A stretch of 64,000 nt of DNA from Melanopsichium pennsylvanicum (lineage: Eukaryota > Basidiomycota > Ustilaginomycetes > Ustilaginales), in NCBI GenBank assembly GCA_900208305.1, contig OAPG01000001.1:930001-994000 (forward strand), read 5' to 3'. Positions 1-10,135 of this stretch are shown piece after piece (position 1 is the stretch's first letter; every line of letters begins with the position of its first letter). The position numbers were made by a program, and so were the translations under genes. The notes under the pieces are model-generated. The model was not told the origin of the DNA. It saw only the letters and a list, made by a program, of their open reading frames with translations, and made no database searches.

Positions 1-55
1 TGAAAGGTGAAAGGTGAAAGGTGAAAGGTGAAAGGTGAAAGGTGAAAGGTGAAAG
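1..55. repeat. 7-bp tandem repeat (TGAAAGG)n
   Basis: Nearly eight perfect copies of the heptamer TGAAAGG run from the first base of the window to about position 54. The array may continue to the left of the window. The unit is not the fungal telomere repeat TTAGGG. It lies about 370 bp upstream of the SEC10 start. The rest of the interval up to 420 shows no convincing gene and probably holds the SEC10 promoter and leader. Confidence 0.9.
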
Positions 56-420
56 AGGTGATAGGAAGTGACCAAAATCTTGTTTCAAGAAACTCAAATT
101 CCACTTCCGAGTTCCATGTTGATAATTTTATTTTCTTCACTTGGCAGTCGGCCGGGACTGGTAGGCCAGCTGCTATACAAAAGCCAGATGCACGGACTAC
201 AAACAGTATACTCGATTCTTTAGCTTCTTGACATGTTGCATACATCATCAGCTTGCACTCGTTCAACCACATCATCTCGATACCTAGCATCATCACTATG
301 TTTTGAACCGCAACTCCGACATCAGCGCCAACGTGTCATATTTACTCCATATTGCAGTTCTCAGACGCATGGTACTAACCTTTTCATCTGGCCAGCTGGG
401 CTGCCGCATAAGCTGATACT

Positions 421-3400
421 ATGTCCAACTATAACGTCACTCCGCCCCAACTGCGGCCGGTCAGGTCTAGACCGCCATCAGATTCACCTGCCTCCGCCGC
501 ACCACTCAATCGTGCTACTTCGTCTGCAGCTCGACCGTACCACGATACCATCGTTTCCGAGCTCTGTACACTCGACACGTTTCAGGCCAATTTCAACACA
601 AACGAATTCGTCGCTCAGCTCACATCCAAGCTCGTACAGCGATCAAAGGCAGATCCAGGCCCATTCAATCCCCGCCCTTTCATTCGTACGTTCGAGTCAA
701 CTCTGGAACAGCTCGTGCACATTCGTTCCCAAGTCAACGCTCAAACACAGCAGCTGTCGTCCTCGGTCCATGTAGCCGAGTCAGCCTACACTAAAAAGCT
801 TGATGAACTCGGAAAGAACTTTACCGCCGTCGGCAACTCTTTCAACAGCCTTGAAGATCGCATCTCGGAAGTCGGCCGGACCGCTATTCGCATCGGTGAA
901 CAGCTCGAGATGATCAACAAGCAGCGCAATCGTGCCAGTGAGGCACACGACCTCATCGAGTTCTACTACATGTTTGCCCGCGGCGACACTTCCAAACTCG
1001 AAAGCCTCCGCAAAGAAGGTGGCAGAGAGGGCAGAATCAAGACAGCAGTCATCGCTCGTCGACTCGCCGCCATCAGTCGCGAAGTCGATGTCGTGGGCAG
1101 CGAACAGACAAGAGATGCCATCGATCGCTACTGCGAGCGGTTTGAGCGAGACATGCTCAAGCTCTTTGACAAGTTCTATCGAAGATCAGATCCAAAAATG
1201 ATGTCGCACATCGCCAAAGTGCTTCAAGGCTTCAACGGAGGAGCATCCTGCGTCCAAATCTACGTCAATCAGCACGACTTTTTCATCTCCAAAGATCGCG
1301 TTGGTGAAGCCAACCGCATTGAGCTTAGTGAGATTTGGGTACACATGGCCGACCCCGATCGTCCACCACCGCAGTCCGAACCTTCGCTTTCCGCACTTTT
1401 CAACGAGATCAGGCAGACGGTCGAGATCGAAGCTCAGATCATCTCGGCAGTGTTCCCCAACCCGCTCGTTGTCATGCAGACTTTCCTGCAGCGTGTATTT
1501 GCTCAGTCGGTCCAGGGCTTTGTCGAAGTCATCATGGACAAGGCAATGCAGATCAATGCACCAGCCTTTGTTGGCGCTGGCGGGACCATTGATGCCAAGA
1601 CAGCCGCTCTGGAGCTGAATCCCTCTGTGTCGTCTTCGCAGCCCACACCCTCCCACCTCGCTTTCTTGCGAGCTTTACACATGGCTCGCTCGAATGCACT
1701 GAGTCTGGTCAACGATCTGAAACTCTATGACTATAGAGGTGCTGGCATCGTAGGACCCTCCAGCTCAGCCAACGGCGGTGGCAACGTGGGCAGTAGTGGC
1801 GATGGGGTACTCTCAGACTCTCTCACACTTCTCGGAAGCGACGCAGTAGCTGCAGCTGGTCAACTTGCAGGCGCTTCAGCAAGTCCACTGGCCGTAATGC
1901 TGGATCAGTCGGTCGAAGAGCTTTTCGTACCATACATGGAAGGCATTCGCTACATCGACAGAGAGTCACGCAGCTTGTCGGATCTGTACGCCGGCTTGCT
2001 GTTCAAGTTTATCACATTTCACCGCACTACAGCTATTGCCAAGAGAGACAAGGCTGCAGGCAACACCATCTTCAACCGAATGCGTAATCAGATCTCGGCA
2101 ACATCAGACGCTTCTTCCTCGACTTCGAGTCTTGGCGGAAGCTCCACAGCCACTAACGCAAGCACAGCGGCCAGCTCGGCTATCTCTACATCCAAGACGT
2201 CGTTCTTCAAGCTTTCCAACCTTGCGGATCGTGTTCGCGGCACGCACAACAATGCATCTGCCAACCTTTCTGCTGGGACCAGCAATGCTGCGACTGCGTC
2301 GGCGGAGTCCAGCGTCGATGTCGCACATGTGGCGGGCGGCGCGCATCCAGAAGATGAAATCGAAGACACGGATGGCGATTTGTCGCTCGATGTTGCAGAA
2401 AAGATGCTTCGCTGGCATGCTGAATCCATAGGTCGATGCGTCGACCTCAGCTCGCCTACCGAGGTGCCCAAAGCAACGTTTGCCTTGCTTCGCGTACTCA
2501 CTTCGGCGTGCATCAAGACGTATGTCGAGACAGCGCTCGACTCGGCCCTGACCGCCGTTGCCGCACAAGACATTCGAGCAGCATCCTTGCCCGATCCATC
2601 ATCAGCAATGGCACTCGTGCGCTCTGTGGAGCTCATCATCGCCTTGTGGCAACATTACGTCAATACCGCTCTGCTGCCTCTGGCGAGCACGAGTGTGACG
2701 TTGCGCAGGGAAATGATGATTTTCTACAACCACAACTTGCTTCGTGTCGAAGGCAAGTGCGATGCGCTGATGCAGAAGATCGCTGATAATGTGGTCGGAT
2801 TTCTTTCGAATCGCCTTGCAACGCAAAAGAAGAACGATTTCACGCCCAAGAATGACGATCTGGCCTTTGCACGGCAAAACACAGAGCCGTGCGTGGCATG
2901 CTCAGAGGCGCTGGAAAAGGTTGAGCAAGTCGCTCGAGCTAATCTTAGCCTGTCGTCGAGCCGCATGGTAACGTCCACTAGCGGCAGCATCAACGCGCGT
3001 GGATCGCCAGCGTTGGGGCATCTGCCAGGCTCAAGCCGTGCTCTCCGCGGCGTTGGGTCGGTAGATAGCAGCGACGGAGCTGGGGGCCGTGTAAGCTGGA
3101 ACGACACTGAAAATCTGGCGGATGGCGACGGCGATGGTGACGACGATGATGATCAGCATCGTCGAAACAAGCTCTCGCGGAACGCCGAAGCATTCCTCAC
3201 TGAGATCGGAGTAGCATTCCACGGCCTGCTTCTCGATCACCTTCGCAAGTACACAGTTTCTGCAGCTGGAGGGATCATGCTCACCAAGGATCTGGCCATG
3301 TATCAGGACGCAATTGGGACGTTTGGCATTCGAGTGCTGTCGGATCGATTCGAGATGCTTCGTCAATTGGGTAATCTGTTTATTGTGCAGGCGAGTGTGC

Positions 3401-3873
3401 TCAAGAGTTACATGCGCGAGGGACATTTGGCCAAGATCGACGAACGGTTACTTCGACCATACCTTCTCAGGAGAGCAGACTATGCAAAGGAAGTGCGAGA
3501 TTTGGACGATGGACCACGTACGCCCACCGCTGCGACGACGCCTGCGAACAATGCTTTCGGATCGAGCAACGATGTGTTTGCAACTGCCGCGGGTCAGGGT
3601 AGGGATCTGTTTTCGCACATTTCTGGCTTGATCAGCGGCGGTAGTGGTGGTGATGGTGGTAGTGGTGGTGGTTGGACGCATGCAAGTCCAGGTGGGATGG
3701 GAGGAAATGCTAGCGGGGGAAGCGGGTCAGGCAAGACGGCGGAAGAGGTGAGGATGCAAAGGTTGGCTGATGCCTTGGCGCATCTGGAGAGGTTTAACGT
3801 CAGCAACCCTGCGGCAGGGTCTCGAGAGTACGCGCAAGCCAAAGGCGATGCAGCTGGCTCTGCTCGCAAGTAA
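421..3873 (+). CDS. SEC10: Exocyst complex subunit Sec10
   Basis: This 1150-aa intronless gene is recognised as Sec10, the exocyst subunit that helps tether secretory vesicles at the plasma membrane at sites of polarised growth. The evidence is an N-terminal region with coiled-coil character (about residues 85-180), followed by family-typical text such as the segment around VQIYVNQHDFFI (about residue 280), and a helical body running to the C-terminus. It is longer than yeast (871 aa) or human (about 708 aa) Sec10. The extra length lies in Ser/Ala/Thr-rich insertions near residues 558-637 and 846-917 and a Gly/Ser-rich tail near 1033-1107, which are probably disordered loops. The start is the first ATG of the open frame. 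Its 3' end faces the GH16 gene 245 bp away. Confidence 0.88.
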   Translation: MSNYNVTPPQLRPVRSRPPSDSPASAAPLNRATSSAARPYHDTIVSELCTLDTFQANFNTNEFVAQLTSKLVQRSKADPGPFNPRPFIRTFESTLEQLVHIRSQVNAQTQQLSSSVHVAESAYTKKLDELGKNFTAVGNSFNSLEDRISEVGRTAIRIGEQLEMINKQRNRASEAHDLIEFYYMFARGDTSKLESLRKEGGREGRIKTAVIARRLAAISREVDVVGSEQTRDAIDRYCERFERDMLKLFDKFYRRSDPKMMSHIAKVLQGFNGGASCVQIYVNQHDFFISKDRVGEANRIELSEIWVHMADPDRPPPQSEPSLSALFNEIRQTVEIEAQIISAVFPNPLVVMQTFLQRVFAQSVQGFVEVIMDKAMQINAPAFVGAGGTIDAKTAALELNPSVSSSQPTPSHLAFLRALHMARSNALSLVNDLKLYDYRGAGIVGPSSSANGGGNVGSSGDGVLSDSLTLLGSDAVAAAGQLAGASASPLAVMLDQSVEELFVPYMEGIRYIDRESRSLSDLYAGLLFKFITFHRTTAIAKRDKAAGNTIFNRMRNQISATSDASSSTSSLGGSSTATNASTAASSAISTSKTSFFKLSNLADRVRGTHNNASANLSAGTSNAATASAESSVDVAHVAGGAHPEDEIEDTDGDLSLDVAEKMLRWHAESIGRCVDLSSPTEVPKATFALLRVLTSACIKTYVETALDSALTAVAAQDIRAASLPDPSSAMALVRSVELIIALWQHYVNTALLPLASTSVTLRREMMIFYNHNLLRVEGKCDALMQKIADNVVGFLSNRLATQKKNDFTPKNDDLAFARQNTEPCVACSEALEKVEQVARANLSLSSSRMVTSTSGSINARGSPALGHLPGSSRALRGVGSVDSSDGAGGRVSWNDTENLADGDGDGDDDDDQHRRNKLSRNAEAFLTEIGVAFHGLLLDHLRKYTVSAAGGIMLTKDLAMYQDAIGTFGIRVLSDRFEMLRQLGNLFIVQASVLKSYMREGHLAKIDERLLRPYLLRRADYAKEVRDLDDGPRTPTAATTPANNAFGSSNDVFATAAGQGRDLFSHISGLISGGSGGDGGSGGGWTHASPGGMGGNASGGSGSGKTAEEVRMQRLADALAHLERFNVSNPAAGSREYAQAKGDAAGSARK

Positions 3874-4118
3874 GAGGTTGAGATGGTTGCATGCTTCAGG
3901 AGCTGTGTGCATTTAATTACGAGTTTCAACTCTCGCCCACTGCAAGCAAACGCAAATGACGCGCAAACGTGTGATTAGATGTGTGAGTATAAGTGGATTG
4001 ATTCTATACGAGCCCGTGACAAAAATAGTGAGGATAGTGAACGAGTGCAAAAAAAAAAAGACGAAAAAGGGGGGGATTCCATGAATCATGGCGTTGCAAT
4101 GACGTGCGAACTCGACGT

Positions 4119-5174
4119 TTAGGAGATGATGGAGCTTCTCGAAGTGGTGAGCACCTGAGGCTGTCCGTTGAGGTTGTTGGTTTGCTTGACACTAAAAGCA
4201 TAGTTGGGTCTTTCATCCTGAACATCCGCTGGATCTTGACAAGTGATCGTGACGGTTTTAACCATATTGACGAATCTTCCATTGGGCGCTTTGCTCCAAT
4301 CGATCAAGCCTCCAGCCCAGTCAACGGTTCCCTGTGGAAAAGTACCATCGCCAGCACCCCAGATACTAAGTTGCAATCGCATGGGGCTGCTTGGGTAGTG
4401 GTACAATCCATCGTTTTTGTTGAACGTATTCTTGCGATACAAAGTGCGGACGATAGTACCATCAATGAGCCAGCGGAGTCGGTTTGGAGACCAATCAATG
4501 GTGTAAGTGTGCCAGTCGTTTGCCGAGAAACGAGGCTGAGAGATGGAGTTGAGAGTAGAATTAGGTACAGTGAAACCGTGTGTATATCCTTCCGGGTCGC
4601 CTGTCCAGTAGTAGTTTGTCTCTACGTCTTGATCGGATTTAACAAATTCCCAATCAATTTCATCTTTGGTTTGGGACATACCAATAAAGGTATTGACCAC
4701 ACCAGCCCAACTAGAATGCTTCATCACTGCACTAGCTTGACCATAATACCAATATCTTGTACTGCTCAACAGCGTTCCCTGTTTAGCAACGCCGTCCTTG
4801 GTCAAAAGCATCTTGGTACCGCTCTTGACAGACTCGACCGAGCCCTGATCAAGGGTGAACGGTGCTTGGTTTGGATCACCACGGTAGGACGAGAAGGGGA
4901 TATAGGGTTTATTGTTGTTGTCAAAGTTGACGGTGATGGGTTTGCACTTGGGCATAGGCTTGCATGATGAGGGTTTATACGACGAAGTGGGGTCGCAGGT
5001 GCCGAGACAGAAGTCAGAAGTAGAACCGCAAAAGCCGTACGATGAGCAACAGGGTGATGCTTGAGCGCATTTCGAGGTTGAGGAGCACTGACCTTGTGCA
5101 GAGACGTTGATGGTGAGGATGGTGAGGGAGGCGACAAGCGACAAGAGTAAAGTGGTGAAGCGTTGCGAGACCAT
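4119..5174 (-). CDS. Secreted GH16 (CRH-type) cell-wall transglycosylase/glucanase with chitin-binding domain
   Basis: The 351-aa product begins with a signal peptide (hydrophobic residues about 8-24, likely cleavage after VSA near 26). Next comes an eight-Cys chitin-binding (CBM18, hevein-like) module at about residues 30-60. The catalytic domain carries DEIDWE at 171-176, matching the GH16 DE-I-D-x-E signature, with two Glu as nucleophile and acid/base. This layout is that of Crh1/Crh2/Utr2 enzymes, which cross-link chitin to beta-glucan in the cell wall. Family members usually end in a Ser/Thr-rich region and a hydrophobic GPI signal. This protein stops after a short polar tail, so it is probably freely secreted. 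The frame is open further upstream to 5438, but the ATG at 5174 places the signal peptide at the N-terminus and was chosen for that reason. The exact substrate is inferred from the family. Confidence 0.85.
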   Translation of the reverse strand: MVSQRFTTLLLSLVASLTILTINVSAQGQCSSTSKCAQASPCCSSYGFCGSTSDFCLGTCDPTSSYKPSSCKPMPKCKPITVNFDNNNKPYIPFSSYRGDPNQAPFTLDQGSVESVKSGTKMLLTKDGVAKQGTLLSSTRYWYYGQASAVMKHSSWAGVVNTFIGMSQTKDEIDWEFVKSDQDVETNYYWTGDPEGYTHGFTVPNSTLNSISQPRFSANDWHTYTIDWSPNRLRWLIDGTIVRTLYRKNTFNKNDGLYHYPSSPMRLQLSIWGAGDGTFPQGTVDWAGGLIDWSKAPNGRFVNMVKTVTITCQDPADVQDERPNYAFSVKQTNNLNGQPQVLTTSRSSIIS

Positions 5175-6070
5175 TGTTACTGATGTTCCGGGGAAAGGAT
5201 GGTTGGTCAGAAAGAGGGAGAGATGTGTATGCGGGTGAGAGGGAAGGAGAATGGAGTGCGGGGTAGTATGTATATCAATGCCAGGGTAAGAGAAATCCTG
5301 CACCGCAACGTAAAGTTGGGCAGGGCGAAAACAGCATAAAAAGCCAAGAAAGACGGCTCGGCAACAAACCAACCATGACTTCCAAGGGAACGGAACATTC
5401 CCACACTCTAAGTCAAAGTACCGTACATGGCGCAGCATCGCAGAAAGGAGGCCAACTTTGTTACGGCGAGAGTGAGAGGGGCGGGTTGCAGATCATGGCT
5501 TGGCGCAGCACTGCAGATCCTGTTGCTAAGCGAGGCAGAAGAAACGGCCGACGATGAGCTCGCACACACATACGGAACAGAGTAGTACGGTATGTTAGAA
5601 AGCAAGAGGAATTAAGGCAGACTACTGTAATGGTGCTGTGTGCTGTGCTGTGCTTTATTTTGCCGAGTGTTTTTTCAAAGAGCGCTGCCAAGGAAGAAGG
5701 TTTGTCTTTTCTCATTTCTCGCTGTCAAAACGCAGAGGATGGAGAGCCGAGTTTGACAGCTTCGCATTTCAATCTTACTCGGTGCGCAAGTTTTGTGACT
5801 TCTCAAAAACAACAACAACAACAACAACAGAAAACCTTTTCCCTGCATTCACATCACACGTGGCGTGCGCGTGCGTACTCCTTTTCACAAAGTTACATTG
5901 TTACGGCCTAACATTTCCCAAAAATTTGCACCGCTGTTCCCCGCTACACCATATGATGATTTCAGTCTTTTAACACGCTACCACGAACCATACACTTTCT
6001 TGTCACAATCACGACCCAACATCCCTTCGCTGTCATCCGCTCAACAATTTGAACAAATCAACTTTACAAC
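5175..6070. other. Divergent intergenic region between GH16 and PSF3
   Basis: This spacer presumably holds the promoters of both flanking genes. It contains a short CAA trinucleotide run near 5809-5829. A 93-codon ATG-started frame at 5630-5911 has a hydrophobic N-terminus but nothing recognisable, and I do not call it a gene. Confidence 0.5.
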
Positions 6071-6921
6071 ATGGATCACATTTATTGGAATGTAGACGAT
6101 TTCCTCGCAGACTCACAAAAGCTTCCATGCACTTTCAACATTGATGTGCCCAACATGGGCCAGATCCACTCGACAGAAGAACGTGACATCAAGGCTCTTT
6201 CCCGCGTAGAGCTCCCATTCTGGTTGGCCGAGCTAATGGCGCTCAAGTAAGTACAACAAACTAGCCATCGTACTGCTTGCATTATACCCTCCAAGGCTAA
6301 CACTTTTGTCTTTCTTTTTTTTTGAAAACGTGCATAGCAACATTGTCTCGATCAACAAGCCTAAATCTTTCTCAAATCGAGTCAAGGCTGCCCTCGATGC
6401 CAGTCCCACATCCGTTCAGCTCAGAAATCAAAACATTCATTGGTATGCTCTCGGAGCACGACTGGCGCAATTGTAAGCAACCACGTATTACCATCTCGTC
6501 CTTCTGATATTCTTCTCCTTTGCACGTTTGAAGCGCTGCTAACTCTCGGATCTCTCCTTCCAAACTCATCAATGTCGGGGGATCGGGCAGAATGGATGAT
6601 GACGACTCGGAAATGCAGACGCTCTCCAAAGCCTACGTAGGCCGCATCTCCCACATCTTTCAACAGTCGCAACATCTATCTGCCGCCTCGTCGTCCTCTA
6701 CGGCTGGCGGCCTGGAGGGGGACGAGCGCGGGTTCGCAACAGCACAAGCCATCGCCGCCATGGTTTCGGATGGTCCAACACTAGGTATGAGTGCCGGTAC
6801 TGCCATGAGCGCTGAAATTTCCGAATTCTTGCAGGGTATGGAGGAAAGCGAAAGGGTGCTCTTGAGAAATGGTCAGGAGGGAGCGCGGTTGATCAAGGAT
6901 CTCCTGGCCGGCAATCACTAG
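6071..6921 (+). CDS. PSF3: GINS complex subunit Psf3 (three exons)
   Basis: The spliced gene is exons 6071-6246, 6338-6472 and 6534-6921, giving 232 aa. Psf3 is one of four GINS subunits. GINS joins Mcm2-7 and Cdc45 in the replicative CMG helicase. The N-terminus (YWNVDDFLADSQKLPCTF...) and the segment around VELPFWLAELMAL match the Psf3 family, as does the exon-2 text ending in HWYALGARLAQL. Intron 1 is 6247-6337 (GTAAGT...CATAG) and intron 2 is 6473-6533 (GTAAGC...GAAG). Both joins keep the reading frame, each splitting a codon after its second base. Psf3 is 194 aa in yeast and 216 in human. The extra length is a Ser/Gly-rich stretch in exon 3. A spliced gene stands out here because most neighbours have no intron. 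Confidence 0.87.
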
Positions 6922-7345
6922 TGTATGTCTTCAAAGGAGGCGCTTGTCTCTCTCTCTCTCTTTCTCTTTCTTCGCACACACACACACACAAGTATCTAGA
7001 ATGTACTGTACTGCGCTGTATTTGTGAGTCTCCCCGTTACACTTCATTTGTATTCCTAGCATAGCATATTCAAAGTAATCCGTTCATGTCGTAGCTATCA
7101 TCGAGAAAGGCACGTGTGCAGATTCCGAGCGCAAGGCTGAAAATACGAGCATTCTACTCAACGCGTCACGCGTTGCGTGTTGCTCTTGCTCCTCCAGCAG
7201 TGCATTCATAATTCAGGGTCTAGTAGTAGGTGACAAGTCTCAGACCTCCATCTTCCGAGAAACCACACCTGCCACATGTTCACTCGCTTGCTGCGCTACG
7301 CTACTTGGTCAACTACGACGACCCTGATCGCCTCGCAATTCTACG
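6922..7345. other. Intergenic region between PSF3 and an unknown gene
   Basis: The spacer holds short pyrimidine (CT) and CA dinucleotide runs at about 6945-6991. The remainder looks like 3' flank of PSF3 and promoter of the next gene. No ORF or RNA gene was seen. Confidence 0.5.
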
Positions 7346-9088
7346 ATGGACATACACGACACTTTGACACCATGGGCATGGCGTCTAGACCCACCCTCCG
7401 CCTCGTCCGCCTCACTTGGCCCCTCCACATCGGCTTCACTCATATCGACGGATTCATTGACCTCTTTTTCCCATTTCTCAACTCAAATCAGTGCCGATGG
7501 AGTCTTCTGGCAAGATTTCGCACCGACAGGAAGATGTTTGTCTCAAAGGGCCAAGAAGAAGATGCGGCTTCATAGGTTCGACTCGGACGAAGGCGAAGGC
7601 GAAGGCGAAAGCCAGGCCGAGGCCGAAGGCGACACAAAGGAAATGGTGAACGAAGCAGTAGATCAGAAGGATGCGGGATCTGAAGATAAGTTTGTAAACA
7701 CTTTAAGGCGGATTTCCAGCAAAGTCTCTGTTTCCGGTCAAGAGGCAGGAAAGGATGTGGACGAAAGGTCTTTGGAACGAGTAAGAGCGAATGCAGAAGA
7801 AACAGAGAATGGAATGCATACAGGTAAGGCTTCGGCTCCACCACCGTTTGCCACATCCTCGACGTCAGCTAGGCGTCCAAAGCAGAACGATCTAAACTCA
7901 AAATCCGCAGTATCCTCAACTCATCTCATCGCTCATGCAATTCACGAGCATACCCTTTCCAACGACAGCTTCATTCATTCTGCTGATCGCGACGCTCTGC
8001 CAGCGCCGCTCACATACAAAGAAACACTCCGCCTCACTCGCCTCATAGCAATGATCTTTCGCTTCCCTAAAGCGTCTCGTCGCATTTTCCGCCAGCGTTC
8101 ATTGTCTCGTCGTACTCCCATCCAAGGTGCTGCTTCCACTTGCGATTCTGCCTCCGCTTCTTCATCCAAAACAACATCAAGCTCGAACTTTCGCGCAAAC
8201 ACCTCTTCGTTAGCTGCGACAACAGCAACAAGGTCATCATCAGAAGCGGATAGCGGAACACAAATTCGGCTGAAATCAAAGTACACCACAGAATCATCTT
8301 CACGCAAAACTCTTCGCATACTGGCCAAAGTGCATCCAGAAGACGCACGTCGCGACTCATCTGCAGTGTTGAAGCTCATCGCTCTCATCCCGGCTACTCT
8401 GCCTGCTCGAATCTTGTGTGTAGAATGGATCGTTTGGCTTGCAATTCAGGCGAAACGGGATGAGAAGGGAAACATTTTTCTACCGGACCAAGCCTATCTG
8501 ACTTCCAAGCAGAGCGCAGAAGTCAAAGCAGGAGATACACTATTTCGAGCAGATGGAGAGGTGGATGCGACATTCAAGATAGAGGATGTGGACGAAGGAG
8601 TAGGTTCTAAGAAAGTCACAAGATCGAAAAGGCAAAGGCTGGGAGAGGAGGTTCCGTCTATTCCATTGCCCGAATTTTGGCGTCGGCCATCATCATCATC
8701 ATCAACGATGACACTCGTCACATTGAGCAGCGACGACACGTCAAGAATTCTCCAACCAGATGAAATATCATCACTCGATAACAGCGAAGCGAGAGAAGCG
8801 CTTGATCGAAAAAGCAGCATGCTTGGAAAACGAAACAAAGTGGTGAACCTGTCAAAACTGCTGGCAGAACGAATGCGCGAAAAGCGACAAGCCAAAGCGT
8901 TGCTCTTACGCACACACCAAACATTGCGCAAACGCAAAAAGAACCCGGATGGTACAGATGCTGGTTCAACCGTCCAAGCAGCAGCATCAGCAACGATGAA
9001 TGGCGAAGAACATGAACAAGATTTGACAGTGTTGGATGCCAAAACGATTGCAAATACGATTGCTAACAGTGGTGTTGCCAGGGCGTAA
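7346..9088 (+). CDS. Unrecognised 580-aa protein
   Basis: This long ATG-started frame is intronless. I do not recognise a family. The N-terminal 70 residues are Ser/Thr-rich and lead to a basic patch (RAKKKMRLHRF). An acidic Glu/Ala-rich repeat (GEGEGESQAEAEG) follows at about residues 82-97. Two segments look folded: a helical one near 220-250 (LTYKETLRLTRLIAMIF) and a hydrophobic one near 345-375 (LKLIALIPATLPARILCVEWIVWLAIQAK). The C-terminal third has a charged helix (NLSKLLAERMREKRQAKALLLRT) with further basic residues after it, which could be a nuclear signal. The gene is convergent with the YCII gene. A lineage-restricted nuclear protein is a guess only. Confidence 0.7.
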   Translation: MDIHDTLTPWAWRLDPPSASSASLGPSTSASLISTDSLTSFSHFSTQISADGVFWQDFAPTGRCLSQRAKKKMRLHRFDSDEGEGEGESQAEAEGDTKEMVNEAVDQKDAGSEDKFVNTLRRISSKVSVSGQEAGKDVDERSLERVRANAEETENGMHTGKASAPPPFATSSTSARRPKQNDLNSKSAVSSTHLIAHAIHEHTLSNDSFIHSADRDALPAPLTYKETLRLTRLIAMIFRFPKASRRIFRQRSLSRRTPIQGAASTCDSASASSSKTTSSSNFRANTSSLAATTATRSSSEADSGTQIRLKSKYTTESSSRKTLRILAKVHPEDARRDSSAVLKLIALIPATLPARILCVEWIVWLAIQAKRDEKGNIFLPDQAYLTSKQSAEVKAGDTLFRADGEVDATFKIEDVDEGVGSKKVTRSKRQRLGEEVPSIPLPEFWRRPSSSSSTMTLVTLSSDDTSRILQPDEISSLDNSEAREALDRKSSMLGKRNKVVNLSKLLAERMREKRQAKALLLRTHQTLRKRKKNPDGTDAGSTVQAAASATMNGEEHEQDLTVLDAKTIANTIANSGVARA

Positions 9089-9466
9089 AAGCGGATAGTT
9101 CAAAATATTGGTGTTATGAATCGCAGTGGCTGACGGGAGGAGAATGTCATGTGAAGAGGCTTCCGACGCATGGCGTTGCTGCGACTGACGAAATCTGCGG
9201 ATGGCAGTCAAGCTGATGGCATTGTTGCTGAGATAGGTCGAGCACAACCATGTTTTAAACTTGACTCAGTACCCCCAACAATCAACTTGCGCATTTATGT
9301 ACTGCATCTTTTGCCCTTGTCCAAGGATTTTGCACAGGTTGAGTTGGTGTGAAATTGTTTTTTTTTTTTGTTTTTTTTGGAGGGCCCGGACTTGTGTGGT
9401 GACCTTAACGAAGGAAGTCGGACCAGAAGTCTTTGTTGAGGATAGCGCAGAGTTGAGAAAGGCATT
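9089..9466. other. Convergent 3' intergenic region
   Basis: This is the shared 3' flank of the unknown gene (+) and the YCII gene (-). It includes an interrupted T-run at about 9358-9379. Nothing else is recognisable. Confidence 0.5.
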
Positions 9467-10135
9467 TCAGTTTTGGAATCGATTGTATACGCTCTGGTGC
9501 ATCTTCCTCAAAGCGCCAAGAGTGACGATTTTTGGACCTTTGCCAGCTGCAAGATCCTGTCTGAGTTGGCCAAGCGTTGCGTTGGCATTCTCCTTGTTGT
9601 TGGAGCTTGAAGTTGAATTTGCTTCCGCTTCACCCATTTCAATATCATGCTTATGTTTCACCAGTGGAGCTTGGAGGAATGGATAAATCTTGAGCTTCTC
9701 AACATCCCAAACGTTACCTTGGACGTATTCATCCTGCATGACTCTTTGACGTACATCTTGGATGCTCTCTCCAAGCACGATGAAAATACTTCCTATCATA
9801 TGAGGACCAGGTCCTGTTTGCTCATCAATGTTTTGGAAATCAGTCTTGAGCAAAGCACCTCCAAGTTCGATACGACCAGCACGTTTGCCGAATTGAGCAT
9901 GTTCAAGGTGACGATCTCGTACTTCGAATCTTCTTGCATTGGCGCCAGAATCGGAAAAGTCTTGAGCAACAACGAGATAGCGGTTCAAACGTGTGGTGTT
10001 GGGAAAATCGGACCAAGGACCAGTGGTAGACGCAGACGATGGGTTGGAGGCGGAAGCAAAGTTTCGAGTGAGCGGAGTGCGAATGACTTGGCGCACGCCC
10101 AAGATTGTGGATGAGGATGTCCTGAGTAGTGACAT
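9467..10135 (-). CDS. YCII-domain protein, probably mitochondrial
   Basis: The product is 222 aa. The ATG at 10135 gives an N-terminus rich in Arg, Ser and Thr and without acidic residues (MSLLRTSSSTILGVRQVIR...), which resembles a mitochondrial presequence. The frame runs further upstream but that part adds nothing recognisable. Residues of about 45-175 form a YCII-like ferredoxin fold. It shows the conserved region around VRDRHLEHAQFG, the Gly-rich GGALL strand, and the segment with QDEYVQGNVWDVEKLKIYPF. YCII proteins are small dimeric enzymes, some of them dehalogenase or lactonase-like, and no substrate can be assigned here. A polar Asn/Ser-rich loop follows, then a basic C-terminus. Confidence 0.78.
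   Translation of the reverse strand: MSLLRTSSSTILGVRQVIRTPLTRNFASASNPSSASTTGPWSDFPNTTRLNRYLVVAQDFSDSGANARRFEVRDRHLEHAQFGKRAGRIELGGALLKTDFQNIDEQTGPGPHMIGSIFIVLGESIQDVRQRVMQDEYVQGNVWDVEKLKIYPFLQAPLVKHKHDIEMGEAEANSTSSSNNKENANATLGQLRQDLAAGKGPKIVTLGALRKMHQSVYNRFQN

Noticed and set aside
4104..4967. 287-codon plus-strand ORF
   Set aside because: Antisense to the GH16 gene, whose signal peptide, CBM18 and catalytic motif are clear. The plus frame shows no domain.
5630..5911. 93-codon ORF with a signal-peptide-like start, possible small secreted protein
   Set aside because: Lies in a divergent promoter region, the Gln run comes from a CAA repeat, and it lacks the Cys pattern of typical small secreted proteins. 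RNA evidence would be needed.
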